Of a stretch of 64,000 nt of DNA, positions 55,600-64,000 are shown piece by piece. Below the pieces are notes generated by a model. The model ran no database searches and was not told the DNA's origin. It saw nothing but the letters and a program-made list of their open reading frames with translations. The DNA lies in contig OX465286.1 in the NCBI GenBank assembly GCA_949987705.1, positions 20,535,676-20,599,675 of the forward strand. The letters run 5' to 3'. Each line of letters begins with the position of its first letter. Positions within the stretch are counted from its first letter, which is position 1. Position numbers and translations under genes: made by a program. The DNA comes from Thereva unica. Taxonomy: Eukaryota; Arthropoda; Insecta; Diptera; Therevidae.

Positions 55600-55872
55600 T
55601 TGTTTGGTAGCATATGATCGCTACCATTAGAGTTCTGTTCCTGATATCTTTAATAAAGCTTTTGATAGAGTATGTTCGTCCGGTTTGATAGGTAAACGCC
55701 AAGCTTATTCATATTGATTCAATTCTACAGAACAGGAGGGAGAGTTTCCTTTTGCGGCTGTTCAATTGAGAAAGGTGTCAGCAAGTCTAAATTCCATCTT
55801 ATTTCTGACGAGGTCCCCCAGAGTTCAATTTTGTTACCTAACCTATTTCTAATATTTATAAATAGTCCATGG
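55600..55872 (+). pseudogene. LINE-B RT fragment, decayed
   Basis: The sequence includes FNKAFDRV (motif A) near 55650 and, after a damaged stretch, VPQSSILLPNLFLIFIN near 55820, equivalent to LINE-B GVPQGSILSPALFLIFIN. Motif B has Ser for Gly. Confidence 0.75.
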
Positions 55873-56465
55873 AAATGGTACTTTAACATTGCAAAAATGC
55901 AGGACAGTTTTATTTTTGGGTTGTGTCGTGGGATGGGGGGTCGATGTAAGTTTAAATTCGCCATCTTGGAAAAGGCGTGCAAATGAGATTTCCACTATAC
56001 TATCTCCGTAACAGTACATCCTACAGAAAATTTGGAAATTTTTGTTTAGAATTAAATTATCTACAATTTGTTATACAAGCTATTTTGTCGTAAATTGAAT
56101 TATTAAGAAGTTATAAGCCTTAGAACACAAAAAATAATCACAATATTTTCTTTTAAAGGCTAGAATTTTTGTTCCTTCAATTTTAACAAAAACAGAAAAA
56201 TAAGTTTTTTTTAGAGGGCATCATAACGAATAATTTTCATTCATCCTTTTTTTTTAATTTCATTCACTATGAAGGGTTTCACCAGAGAGACTATACAAGG
56301 AGTACAAACTCCATGTTGTCAATTTTCGTTTGATTAATGGGGGCGCTACAGTCACATGTACCCCAAAAAACATGGCCGAGTATATTCATCCGGTTGATGG
56401 CAAAGTCTATTAACTACTAAGATATTTTATGTTTACGCCTAACTTAAAAAATCAGCTTCTAAATT
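55873..56465. other. Unassigned AT-rich stretch
   Basis: No gene or repeat structure recognised. Confidence 0.4.
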
Positions 56466-57066
56466 ATTTTTTTTATTTTTATTTTATTTTATCGCCAAGC
56501 AAGGCACTTAAAACAAATGGATTACATTAGATACAAAAAATACGTAATAATTAACGTAAAAGGAACATTGTGAGTATTTAAGTATTAAACTAAGATCTAA
56601 GTCTAAGTGTTAGTGAGAAATCAGGAGGACAGTAGGGAAGTTAGTTTTTTTTTATAGGACATTTTATTAATTGAGGGAGAGTAACAGGCTGCGTAGGTAT
56701 TGAAGATAGTGCAGCACCTGTTAACAGGCTCGTTTCTACCATATTCAGTGCGATGCGGGTACTCTTTAAGTAATTTGCAATGTCTTGTTTGTCGAGTACC
56801 TTGAGGTTATTGTTCAGGACATCCAGGGTAAAACAAGATATGAGTAATTTCCGCCTAAGGGATAGAGGTAAGAGATCAAGGATTTTGAGCCTGTCCGTAT
56901 AGTGAGGAAGGTTGTGAAAATCCGAAGGATTATAAAGGTTCCTAAGCGCGAAAAGAAGGAACTTCTTTTGGACAGATTCTATTCGATTTACACTAATTTG
57001 AAATATGGGATCCCAGATCTGGCAAGCATATTCAAGAATAGGATTTAGATTTATATCGATGTGATT
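56466..57066 (-). mobile_element. 5'-truncated CR1/jockey-like LINE, open C-terminus
   Basis: The minus strand from about 57058 to the stop at 56641-56643 is an uninterrupted frame of about 139 codons that begins mid-protein without ATG. Motifs are NPILEYACQIWDPIF, RIESVQKKFLLFALR, HYTDRLKILDLLPLSLRR and VLDKQDIANY, the C-terminal arm of a LINE RT. A 3' UTR and an A-rich (AAAAT)-type tail follow to 56466. The uninterrupted frame suggests a fairly recent insertion. It differs from LINE-A, LINE-B and the 33 kb LINE. Confidence 0.8.
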
Positions 57067-57262
57067 TTTCGCATTTAACCAATTTATGAATTTTCCAATG
57101 ATTTTTTATTAATTTCCAATGAATTTTTTTTGTATTGCTTCATTTTCGGGTAAAATTCAGTCAACTTCATGTGGGGCACGTCAGCTTTAGGCGACATCTG
57201 TGGCTAAAAATGAACTAGAAGTTTAATTTCTGCCACCCATCCATTTCCGGTTATTTTCCCCA
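57067..57262. other. Short unassigned spacer
   Basis: Nothing recognised. Confidence 0.4.
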
Positions 57263-57265
57263 TAA

Positions 57266-57425
57266 AGGCTGTATCAGAACCTCAAAATTGGCAGCGTGCA
57301 GCAAATTAGGACATGAGATGAACATGTAGCACGCTGCTCTGGTGCTGCTTTGCTTGTCATTTTAGCAGTCTCAGCCAATAGAAACACTTGTGATTGCAGC
57401 GCTGCATGAGGTTCTGAATGAGCCT
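57266..57425. mobile_element. 160 bp Harbinger-like MITE
   Basis: The inverted ends AGGCTGTATCAGAACCTCA and AGGCTCATTCAGAACCTCA (complement at right) are flanked by TAA on both sides (57263-57265, 57426-57428). The subterminal GCAGCGTGCAGC/GCAGCGCTGCA boxes extend the symmetry. It is too small to code for anything. Confidence 0.82.
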
Positions 57426-57888
57426 TAAGAGTTATATCTCCTTGTATAATCTCCCTGGGTTTTACAACGACCCGAAAGTATCAAAGTGACAGATTTTCTG
57501 AATGAATTTCTTTGCGATTTCACCTCCTCCACTCAATAGATTATTCTCAATAACAGATAGCAATTTATTGTGGTTTTTTTTATTATTGTTTTGGTATTTT
57601 TTAAGAGGTATGAGCTGGTTTAAAGGGAAATTCTTTGAATAATAATGTGTATACTTCAATTTTTTAAAATAATTTGTCTTAGGGTTGCATAAAAAAGTGC
57701 TTCATTCAGTTGTGATAACTATCTAGTAAAATACGGACGTATTCATTTTGTGACAAGCAGGGCCGGCTTTATGGCGCCCCGTGCGAGATAGTTTGATGCG
57801 CCCTTAACTTTTTAAAGACATTTCTTTTAGGTAGATTACCTATGATATTATGCACAAATTATACAATAATCCGAGTTAAATAACAGAA

Positions 57889-58401
57889 GGCCTTACAACG
57901 GCCGAACACCGGCCGATTGGGCTCACGATGGCTCACTTTACCAAAATATTTAAATGGCCGACCAAAACAGAATCTGCAGCAACTGTATTGTTGATTTATT
58001 TACAATCGTCCTTTGGATTATCATACTTAAAAACTATCGATGCACAAGAGAAGCAAGCTCGCCGGTCGTCGGTTTGTTTTACGGAAAGTGTGTGGTGCGT
58101 GTTGGTTTTAACATCTAAAAAATAAAAATAAAACATTTGATTGCAGTGCATTGAAAAAAAATTTTAAATGTTTAAATTCGAAAATTCGAAAAAAAGATTT
58201 GTTTACTGAGCAGTTCAATTGCATACGTATAGTTTTGGCGAGTGTCTGTAATAAATAAAAAAACCATTATTTTCGTTTCTTTTTTAAAAACAAAGGGTAT
58301 GCCGTCCGGCAAATAACCTTCTGATGCAGAAGATCGAGGACTATGGCATATGTGCGAGGACTATGTTTCAATCAGAGTCGGTGTTCGGCCGTTGTAAAGC
58401 C
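57889..58401. mobile_element. MITE with TTACAACGGCCGAACACCG ends
   Basis: The left end at 57889-57912 and the right end at about 58379-58401 are inverted over about 22 bp. The 513 bp interior contains only short frames. The flanks show no clear target duplication, so the family is unknown. Confidence 0.68.
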
Positions 58402-58828
58402 ATCTTGTATTTTTCCTCGAGATATTAAGTATGAGCACCGTCGTCGTTGCGCGTAATTGTGTTAACACAAAAAATTTGATAATGGTAAAATCAGGCGGCA
58501 TTAAGCGCTAGTTCGTAAAAGTAAGTGGAAACATCTACTTTTCCCATCTTTAGAATAATTTGTCTAGGAACAAATGAAAATCCCGCAGTAATTTGTTAGT
58601 CCCTTTCGGGGAAAACGAAACACTTGCTCAAAAATAAACTAGTAGGATGTTGTGCCTAGAGACTAGCCACTTATTACGCTTTTTCATGGTATTCTTTCTG
58701 TTGAATAACACTTCAGACTGGATGACCATAAAAAATCAAGAAAATGGTATTTTTTCACTTTTAATTACATAAGTAAATGTTTATGTTCTCCTGAGTATCA
58801 TTATTAAATAATTATAATTTAGTGACCT
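58402..58828. other. Unassigned stretch
   Basis: No gene recognised. The last part repeats TAATTTAGTGACC twice in a row (58816-58840). Confidence 0.4.
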
Positions 58829-58839
58829 AATTTAGTGAC

Positions 58840-59019
58840 CTATGGGGTGCGACAGCGAGGGAGGCCCAACCTTCGCTGGAAGGATGGCGTGGACCAGGAC
58901 GCTCAGAGTTTAGGGATGCCAAACTGGATGACATCGGCTCAGAATCGGGACCGGTGGAGAGAACAGTTGCGCGAGGCCAGGACCGGATCCCGGTTGTAGA
59001 GCCGTTAAAGAAGAAGAAG
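58840..59019 (+). mobile_element. 5'-truncated RTE-type LINE copy 2
   Basis: 180 bp almost identical to 10107-10297: the last codons of the ORF (RGRPNLRWKDGVDQDA, RWREQLREAR), a stop and an AAG-type tail. AATTTAGTGAC flanks it at 58829-58839 and 59020-59030, an 11 bp target duplication. It starts about 9 bases further downstream than copy 1, as expected of independent 5' truncation. Confidence 0.88.
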
Positions 59020-59526
59020 AATTTAGTGACAGATTCAAAGCATGTTCCACCGAAGTAAAAAAAATTATTGAAGTGAAACTTCCTTGCTCTCGTTCTGAGG
59101 ATTTTGAATTAATTCGCTCAAGTACGAGTGAATTCAGAAAACTAAAACGAAAACAAGGACAGGTGTACGAAACGGAAGTTGCCTTCTCACTCATTTACAT
59201 AATCGGAAATTTAGTGATGACACACACCGCACCAGCAGGATATGCAAATGTTTGCAAACGCAGTTTGTAGATACCATAAAAATAGCATTAAATAGTTGGT
59301 AAATTTGTTCAAGGGCATTAAACGGGGTGACGCAAGATTTGTAGATATTACAAGGAAATAGCTAGAAATATAATGTGCAATAGGTTGATTTGATAATGCG
59401 CAGTTTGTAAATTAAACGAAGGGCAGGGCTCAAGCCTTACGTATAATGCTTATTAGGGAAATGCAGTATGCAAGGAAGTAAACGATAATGCGAGGTTGTT
59501 TGTAAAATTAAAGATCGCTCATAAGA

Positions 59527-59808
59527 TTGAACAGACTGCGATGGCTCGGACACGTTGTACGAGTTTCAGAAGATAGGATGCTAGCCAGAATTTTTAACGA
59601 TAGGCCATCAAGAAGTAGAAGAGTAAGGCGACCAAGAAATAAGTGGATGGATGATGTGCTAGAAGATATACGGAAATTTCACACAACAAATTGGAGTGAG
59701 CCAGCAAGACGTAGACACGACTGGAAGAGGAGACTTCGAGAGGCTCGAGTCCTCCAACGAATGTACCGCCATTTAAGAAGTCGAAAGTCGGGCGAGACTA
59801 CGGTTTGA
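59527..59808 (+). pseudogene. RTE-type LINE C-terminal domain, open
   Basis: The frame, entered without a true ATG, reads RLRWLGHVVRVSEDRMLARI, RRPRNKWMDDVLEDIRKFH and WKRRLREARVLQRM, ending TGA at 59806-59808. This GHV-R....RP..W.D.V architecture is the C-terminal end of RTE-type endonuclease/reverse transcriptases. The RT itself is absent upstream. It is followed directly by the dispersed repeat 59812-59934, which could be its 3' UTR. Confidence 0.72.
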
Positions 59809-59811
59809 GCG

Positions 59812-59934
59812 TTATTCGTTGGTAGAAATGTTAAACCGAAAATTTAAGAGTGTCCCTTTTTGCGGTTTCGGTTTGCGCGCTGTTTTGGTAGAACGTACCT
59901 ACCGCGCAGTTGGTTGGAGGGATTACTGTATAGC
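59812..59934 (+). repeat. Dispersed repeat unit, copy 2
   Basis: Matches 1-182 of the window. See that entry for the shared blocks. Confidence 0.65.
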
Positions 59935-59943
59935 AGTGTTGGG

Positions 59944-60339
59944 CAAAATTCAATCTGATTAATGACTAATGATTGCGACTAAAATCTGTAGTCTGCAATC
60001 ATGATTAGAGATTGATATAACTAATCAGCGCGGTAACCATTTTAGGTGATTGATGATTGATCAATTTTAACCGCAATCGTGATTTTTTTTGGAGATGTTA
60101 AGTTTGTTGTTCTAAGGAAACAAACTTTGTATTTTTATTGTTGAATATTTTAATTGAATTATTTTGTTTTGTGAGTCTGTTAGTTAAGGGTTTTGTGGTC
60201 AAAATTTGTGAATTAAAAAGGGGGAATAATTTTGGCAATTGTGCTCCGATTGCACTGAATTTTTTTTTACATTTAAGTCCTGTAATTTAAAAATGAGCTT
60301 TTATATTTTATTGGCTCATTTTAAAAAGCGTGTTTTTAG
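59944..60339. repeat. hAT-like terminus without a partner
   Basis: CAGTGTTGGGCAAAATTC at about 59944 is typical of a hAT element end, and the following 150 bp are rich in GATTxATGATT repeats. No CCCAACACTG end is found to the right. The element is either truncated by the LINE-B copy or its other end has been lost. Confidence 0.5.
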
Positions 60340-61895
60340 GCAATGAAGAATTTGAGGCGAACATGCTAGTAAATCGGCCTTGGATTTGCCGTCTGTTATC
60401 ACCTTTTCATCGTGGATGAATGAAGGAGTTGTGGATGTAGTGAAATTTTTCTTGATGGAGCTTACCTAGGACCAAGTGGATGGAGCTTACCTAGGAAGTT
60501 TTTGCTACCACCGCTTGCACTAATGAGCTTTCTTCTCAACTTGTTGTTAAATAAGGTTTTGACTTTCTTGATGGTGGACTTGCAGGAATTTCTTAGCTTT
60601 ATATACTCTCGACGGAGCGATTCGGTAGGGGAATTCTTATAAACTCTGAAGGACACTTCTTTAGTTTTGATTGCATTTATGCATTCTCGATTAAACCATC
60701 TGTTCAGCCTTGGCTTCATAGATTTGGTAGAATGGGGAATGGGTGATACGGAAAGCGGCAAAGTTGACCTCTTTGTTTAGGAAACATCGGTCCCAGTCAG
60801 GGGATTGGAAAAAATGGCTAAGCCCCAGCCAATTGGCCTTTCCATAATGCCATGGAGATGGGCTCCGTGATCAGCGATTTCGGGGACTCTTGTGGGTTGA
60901 TCCACAATTTGGTGTAAATTATTGATGCCTGCAAAAAGCTCGACGTCTTTGCCAGAACTACAGTACGCAGCCAGAAGTGCTTAAGTGCAGAATATGCCTT
61001 TCGAGAAAATCGCCCTCAAAGTTTTTTTTAGATACAGAATTGTGCACAAAACCACTTTTGCCAGTTCAATAACTCAGCAACCACAGCTCAGTTTAAGATA
61101 AGAATTATAGCAATGATTAAGAATAACATACTGAATACAAAAATGCAATAAACTCAAAATGGTCAAATTTGCACTTAAGGACTTCTGGCTTTTTACTGGA
61201 GAGAAACACTGGTGCCATTTGAGTAAGTCAGCCAGTTTACATTGTGAACATTGAAATCACCCGCAACGATGGTTTCTTAATTTCTTACTCAGGATTGGAT
61301 GACAAAAATCCCGAGATTTTTTCGGAAATAGCAACAAATGATGATGATGAGGCTTCGTTACTTATGTTAGGACTTCTGTATAGGAAGCAGAAAAATATTA
61401 CGTGATTTCTGAAGATGATTTTAATCCAGAGATAGTTAAAATCCGAAAGTGTGCTACTATATATTTTATGGTAAGCCACGTCATCCCAAACATAAATTTG
61501 CAATACCCCTGTGGGGTGAGAGATTGTGCACTAACGTGTACGCTGATACCTGATAATGACCCAGGTCAGTATCAGGTGATATTTGGGTTTCACTTAGCGC
61601 GAAAATTTGGGGTTTGAAATTAGATAAGTGGCACTCTACAAAACAAAAATTCGCTTGAAGTCCACGCACGTTACAAAAGTCAACACAAAACCGAGACCTG
61701 TAACGGGACCTCAGTTGCGTGGGTTCAATCGCCACATTCTTCAAGGGAATTTTACTCAGCGTAGCAGTCACCGCAGCCATCAGAGTCAATAAAACTTGTC
61801 CGCGTCAGAGTGTTATGCTTCTTGAGACGGGGCAAGTTTCATCGACCGACCGATATTGGCCGCGACACCCGCCGGTCCGAGCCAAAGTCTAGTAA
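60340..61895 (-). pseudogene. LINE-B, minus-strand 5' part, split by a MITE
   Basis: From about 61895 downwards: leader (GACGGGGCAAGTTTCATCGA on the plus strand), the start of the ORF with VDFCNVRGLQANFCFVECH and FALSETQISPDTDL (61789-61481), the endonuclease (LYRSPNISNEASS), a MITE at 60958-61199, then the linker RPRLNRWFNREC-like, INAIKTKEVSFRVYK, FNNKLRRKL and the segment matching LINE-B SFIHNEK. It is truncated at about 60340. A 28 bp tandem duplication containing GATGGAGCTTACCTAGGA lies at 60454-60500. Frameshifts abound. Confidence 0.83.
60958..61199. mobile_element. CTACAGTA MITE, second copy in LINE-B
   Basis: It begins CTACAGTACGCAGCCAGAAG and ends CTTCTGGCTTTTTACTG. The interior corresponds to the reverse complement of 45807-46050. 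The LINE-B sequence GCCAGAAATACTGG is split, with an imperfect duplication (CAGAA / AGAAA) around the insert. Confidence 0.8.
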
Positions 61896-62262
61896 TATTA
61901 AGTCTTTCATCTTCATACAAAATTTCCCCCCCGTTAGTTGTGGGCGTGGGGTGAAACGACGACGACCTCCACGTATGCGTGACATGTCCATCACGCTGGT
62001 TCACCTTGGGCAATGCGTTCTCGAACGTAGCAGGCAGTCGTCCTCCCACTAACCCCGTTCCTCTCACTGTCCCCTGGGTCGGATCAAGGTGTAATGCGAA
62101 CCGTGCCGATGATCAACTTGGCTGAGGACCCAGTAAAAATAGCTCAGTCGTGAACGGTGTGCTCCGGATACCGGCGATCTCCGGTTCTAACTAGCCTTAC
62201 CCGGGTACTGCGGATCTCTGCCCGGGTGGACCTCGTTTCTCCGCTACTCGTGGGAGTATATT
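61896..62262 (+). other. 5' UTR of the LOA/R1-type LINE
   Basis: A GC-richer stretch than its surroundings, directly upstream of ORF1, without ORFs of its own. Its left end should be near 61896, where LINE-B homology stops. No promoter motif could be assigned. Confidence 0.5.
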
Positions 62263-63654
62263 ATGTACAAACAACTAAACCAAAAATCAAAAAAGGGGTC
62301 CGGTTCCCCAAAACCAAAACCGGAAGGGACCACAAATCCCGCCGAAAAGAGGGCTACGGTACCCCCGAGCTCACTTAAACCAAGGGAAGCCACAAGCTCC
62401 CTCCCTCCAAAAAAGGCCACAGAGGCTACTATTTGTAACCCTGTCCCTCCTCGTGGCAATGTCGCTGCTCAGCGTACACCTGCGGGCACGGCCGCTGCGG
62501 GGGGATCAGGGGAGCAAATGGTCTGCAAAAGGGCCAAAGAACTGATAAGACCAGACCCGGCAAAGGCAGGCTACCAAGAACGCCGCTTGGCTAGTCGTAT
62601 CCTTCGCCGCTTGGCTACCAATCCGATCGGGGAGGACCAAGTGTCGAACGAGGATTTCACCAAAATCCAAGATGACATTGCTTGGGCTAAGCAGGTCATA
62701 CCAAACTTTACCCTAGAGTTTCCCAGAGGTGAACCAGCCTCTAAACGTCAACGATCTGTGGAGGAACCAAGCACCCACAATCCAGTTCCTAAAAGGTCGA
62801 AGACGCACGCAACTAAAGCCATATCCTTCGCAGAAGTTGCGAAGGAACGCAAAGTAATCGGCGTCTTAGATGAGAACGACGAGAACGGGAAGATCCCTAA
62901 GCATCAATGGCGGTGGGTGCAAGTCGCCCTCGCTAAAGTTGCCATGGAGGTCCTGAGGGATAACCCAGGACCTCCCCCTTCATGCCTGGATGCCGGATGG
63001 TATCAAGGTAATATTAAGTTGACAGCCTGCGACAATACAAGATCCGCAGAGCTGTACAAGGCTGCTATAGCTAGGGTCGGAGAGGTTTACCCCGGTGCCC
63101 GACTCAAAGCAGTAGACGCTTGTGACATTCCGTCACGTCCAAGGGCCAGAGCATGGCTTCCAGTGGCTCCATTGGAGCCAGAAGAAATTTTAGAGATGCT
63201 AAAAACCTTCAACCCCCAGGTTTCAACCCATAACTGGAAGGTTTTTAAAACAGGGCAAACAAACAGGGCCACTATGCAAGTTGTTCTGCTCCTGAATAAA
63301 GAGTGTCTAGAGCAACTAGCAAAAGACAATTACGCCGTGAACTATGGCTTCGAGAAGATAGAGCTGAAGGTCTATAAAACAGACATAGAGGCCATGGTAA
63401 ATCGGGCGGCCTGCACCAAGGCCACAGCCGAGAAGGCTGAAAAATTAATAAATGACCGCGAAGCCGAAGCTCGGAGCGAAGCTGGTGCATCGTCAGACTC
63501 CGAGCTGGACAGAGCCATGGAAAATCTGCACCCACTCCTTAGCTCGGACATCGACGAGGACATCTCCAGCGACGAAGAAGCAGAGGTGACCATCGTCGAG
63601 GTCATAAATCAACAAAATGATGAAGGTGATACAAATAAACCTTCATCATTGTAA
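62263..63654 (+). CDS. LOA/R1-type LINE ORF1 (nucleic-acid-binding gag-like protein)
   Basis: 463 intact codons. Residues 1-100 are basic and proline/alanine-rich. Residues about 100-140 read KAGYQERRLASRILRRL. The central part, around residues 225-320, contains PGPPPSCLDAGWYQGN, LTACDNTRSAELYKAA and SRPRARAWLPV, the pattern of the DUF4780 domain found in ORF1 of arthropod LINEs. The C-terminal 60 residues are highly acidic (SSDIDEDISSDEEAE). No CCHC knuckle is present. Its likely role is binding LINE RNA in the ribonucleoprotein. An ATG at 62263 is the first in frame and follows the 5' UTR. It overlaps ORF2 by 38 bp. Confidence 0.85.
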   Translation: MYKQLNQKSKKGSGSPKPKPEGTTNPAEKRATVPPSSLKPREATSSLPPKKATEATICNPVPPRGNVAAQRTPAGTAAAGGSGEQMVCKRAKELIRPDPAKAGYQERRLASRILRRLATNPIGEDQVSNEDFTKIQDDIAWAKQVIPNFTLEFPRGEPASKRQRSVEEPSTHNPVPKRSKTHATKAISFAEVAKERKVIGVLDENDENGKIPKHQWRWVQVALAKVAMEVLRDNPGPPPSCLDAGWYQGNIKLTACDNTRSAELYKAAIARVGEVYPGARLKAVDACDIPSRPRARAWLPVAPLEPEEILEMLKTFNPQVSTHNWKVFKTGQTNRATMQVVLLLNKECLEQLAKDNYAVNYGFEKIELKVYKTDIEAMVNRAACTKATAEKAEKLINDREAEARSEAGASSDSELDRAMENLHPLLSSDIDEDISSDEEAEVTIVEVINQQNDEGDTNKPSSL

Positions 63655-64000
63655 AGCGGCGTCTGCTGCTCTTTTGCTTTGCCTGGCATCAGGCGAAGTC
63701 GATGTTGCCCTAGTCCAAGAGCCATGGATCGCTGGTGACAGGATCTGTGGCTTAAGGACGCCCAAATTTAATCTCTTCTATACTAAAGGCAAGGGAAAAC
63801 CTAGAACAGGTATTATGGTCAAAAATGACATTAATGCCTTTTTTCTCCCTCAATTCAGTGACGGAGATTTTACCGTAGTCGACCTAGAGTTAAAACAGAA
63901 AAAACTCAGGCTGGCCTCCTTTTATCTTGCCCACGAAGATGAGGGCCCTTTACCTCCAAAAACCTTTCAGAACCTGGTAAGTTACACCGATGCTACCACA
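63617..64000 (+). CDS. LOA/R1-type LINE ORF2 start (endonuclease), runs off window
   Basis: The ATG at 63617 (a second follows at 63620), overlapping the end of ORF1 in the +1 frame, opens MMKVIQINLHHCKAA and LLLCLASGEVDVALVQEPW, then PKFNLFYTKGK and RTGIMVK. This is the N-terminus of R1/LOA-type apurinic endonucleases (catalytic Asn in INLHH, Glu in QEPW). All 128 codons to the window edge are open. The RT and possible RNase H would lie beyond. Overlap of ORF1 and ORF2 is usual in this group and suggests coupled translation. Confidence 0.88.
   Translation, partial: MMKVIQINLHHCKAASAALLLCLASGEVDVALVQEPWIAGDRICGLRTPKFNLFYTKGKGKPRTGIMVKNDINAFFLPQFSDGDFTVVDLELKQKKLRLASFYLAHEDEGPLPPKTFQNLVSYTDATT

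Noticed and set aside
62244..62459. Minus-strand frames across LINE ORF1 (also 63087-63605)
   Set aside because: Shadows of the ORF1 coding sequence on the plus strand.

Overview
The window is eukaryotic and reads like an insect repeat cluster, most likely from a fly. The evidence is AT-rich DNA, gypsy and BEL/Pao LTR elements, R1/LOA and jockey/CR1-type LINEs, a Helitron, PIF/Harbinger parts, many MITEs and a tRNA-derived SINE. Tephritid-like is only a guess. I could identify no host protein-coding gene. The large coding regions all belong to mobile elements, most of them broken.

Layout. 1-1560: diverged repeats. 1561-8020: a foldback element with ~145 bp inverted arms, split at its centre by a decayed Helitron (~1709-7871). 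That Helitron has an array of canonical heat-shock elements upstream of a TATA box, and its Rep gene is interrupted by a hAT-like MITE. 8031-8490: a SINE. 10-13 kb: scraps of RTE-type and other LINEs and a BEL/Pao integrase end. 13.87-21.3 kb: LINE-A (minus), interrupted by an apparently complete LINE-B (16472-19725, plus; one 989-codon ORF). 21.6-28.3 kb: mostly unassigned, with a MITE nested in a MITE. 28.7-31.6 kb: minus-strand LOA/R1-type LINE remnant split by a 1.28 kb TIR element. 32.9-40.3 kb: a gypsy element (gag, protease, RT, integrase) broken up by a CR1-like LINE, a PIF/Harbinger element (MADF protein plus transposase), a foldback element, a LINE-A relative and a short retroposed sequence. 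42.2-46 kb: MITEs, a second SINE and two near-identical MITEs in inverted orientation. 46.3-57 kb: a second and third gypsy remnant, R1-type LINEs and scraps of LINE-B. 57-61.9 kb: MITEs, an RTE-type LINE end, and a minus LINE-B copy split by a MITE. 61.9-64 kb: a LOA/R1-type LINE with intact ORF1 and the start of ORF2, running off the window.

How the parts relate. LINE-B appears to be the partner of the SINE: they share the 3' tail and a piece of the 5' leader. Target-site duplications date several nestings: LINE-B is younger than LINE-A, the hAT MITE is younger than the Helitron, and the 39.27 kb retroposon is younger than the gypsy. The most interesting single feature is the Helitron promoter. 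Four perfect 14-bp CTnGAAnnTTCnAG sites recur about every 118 bp within a long run of alternating GAA/TTC units, upstream of TATATAAAAG, a spliced leader and the Rep-helicase gene, which suggests a heat-inducible transposon.
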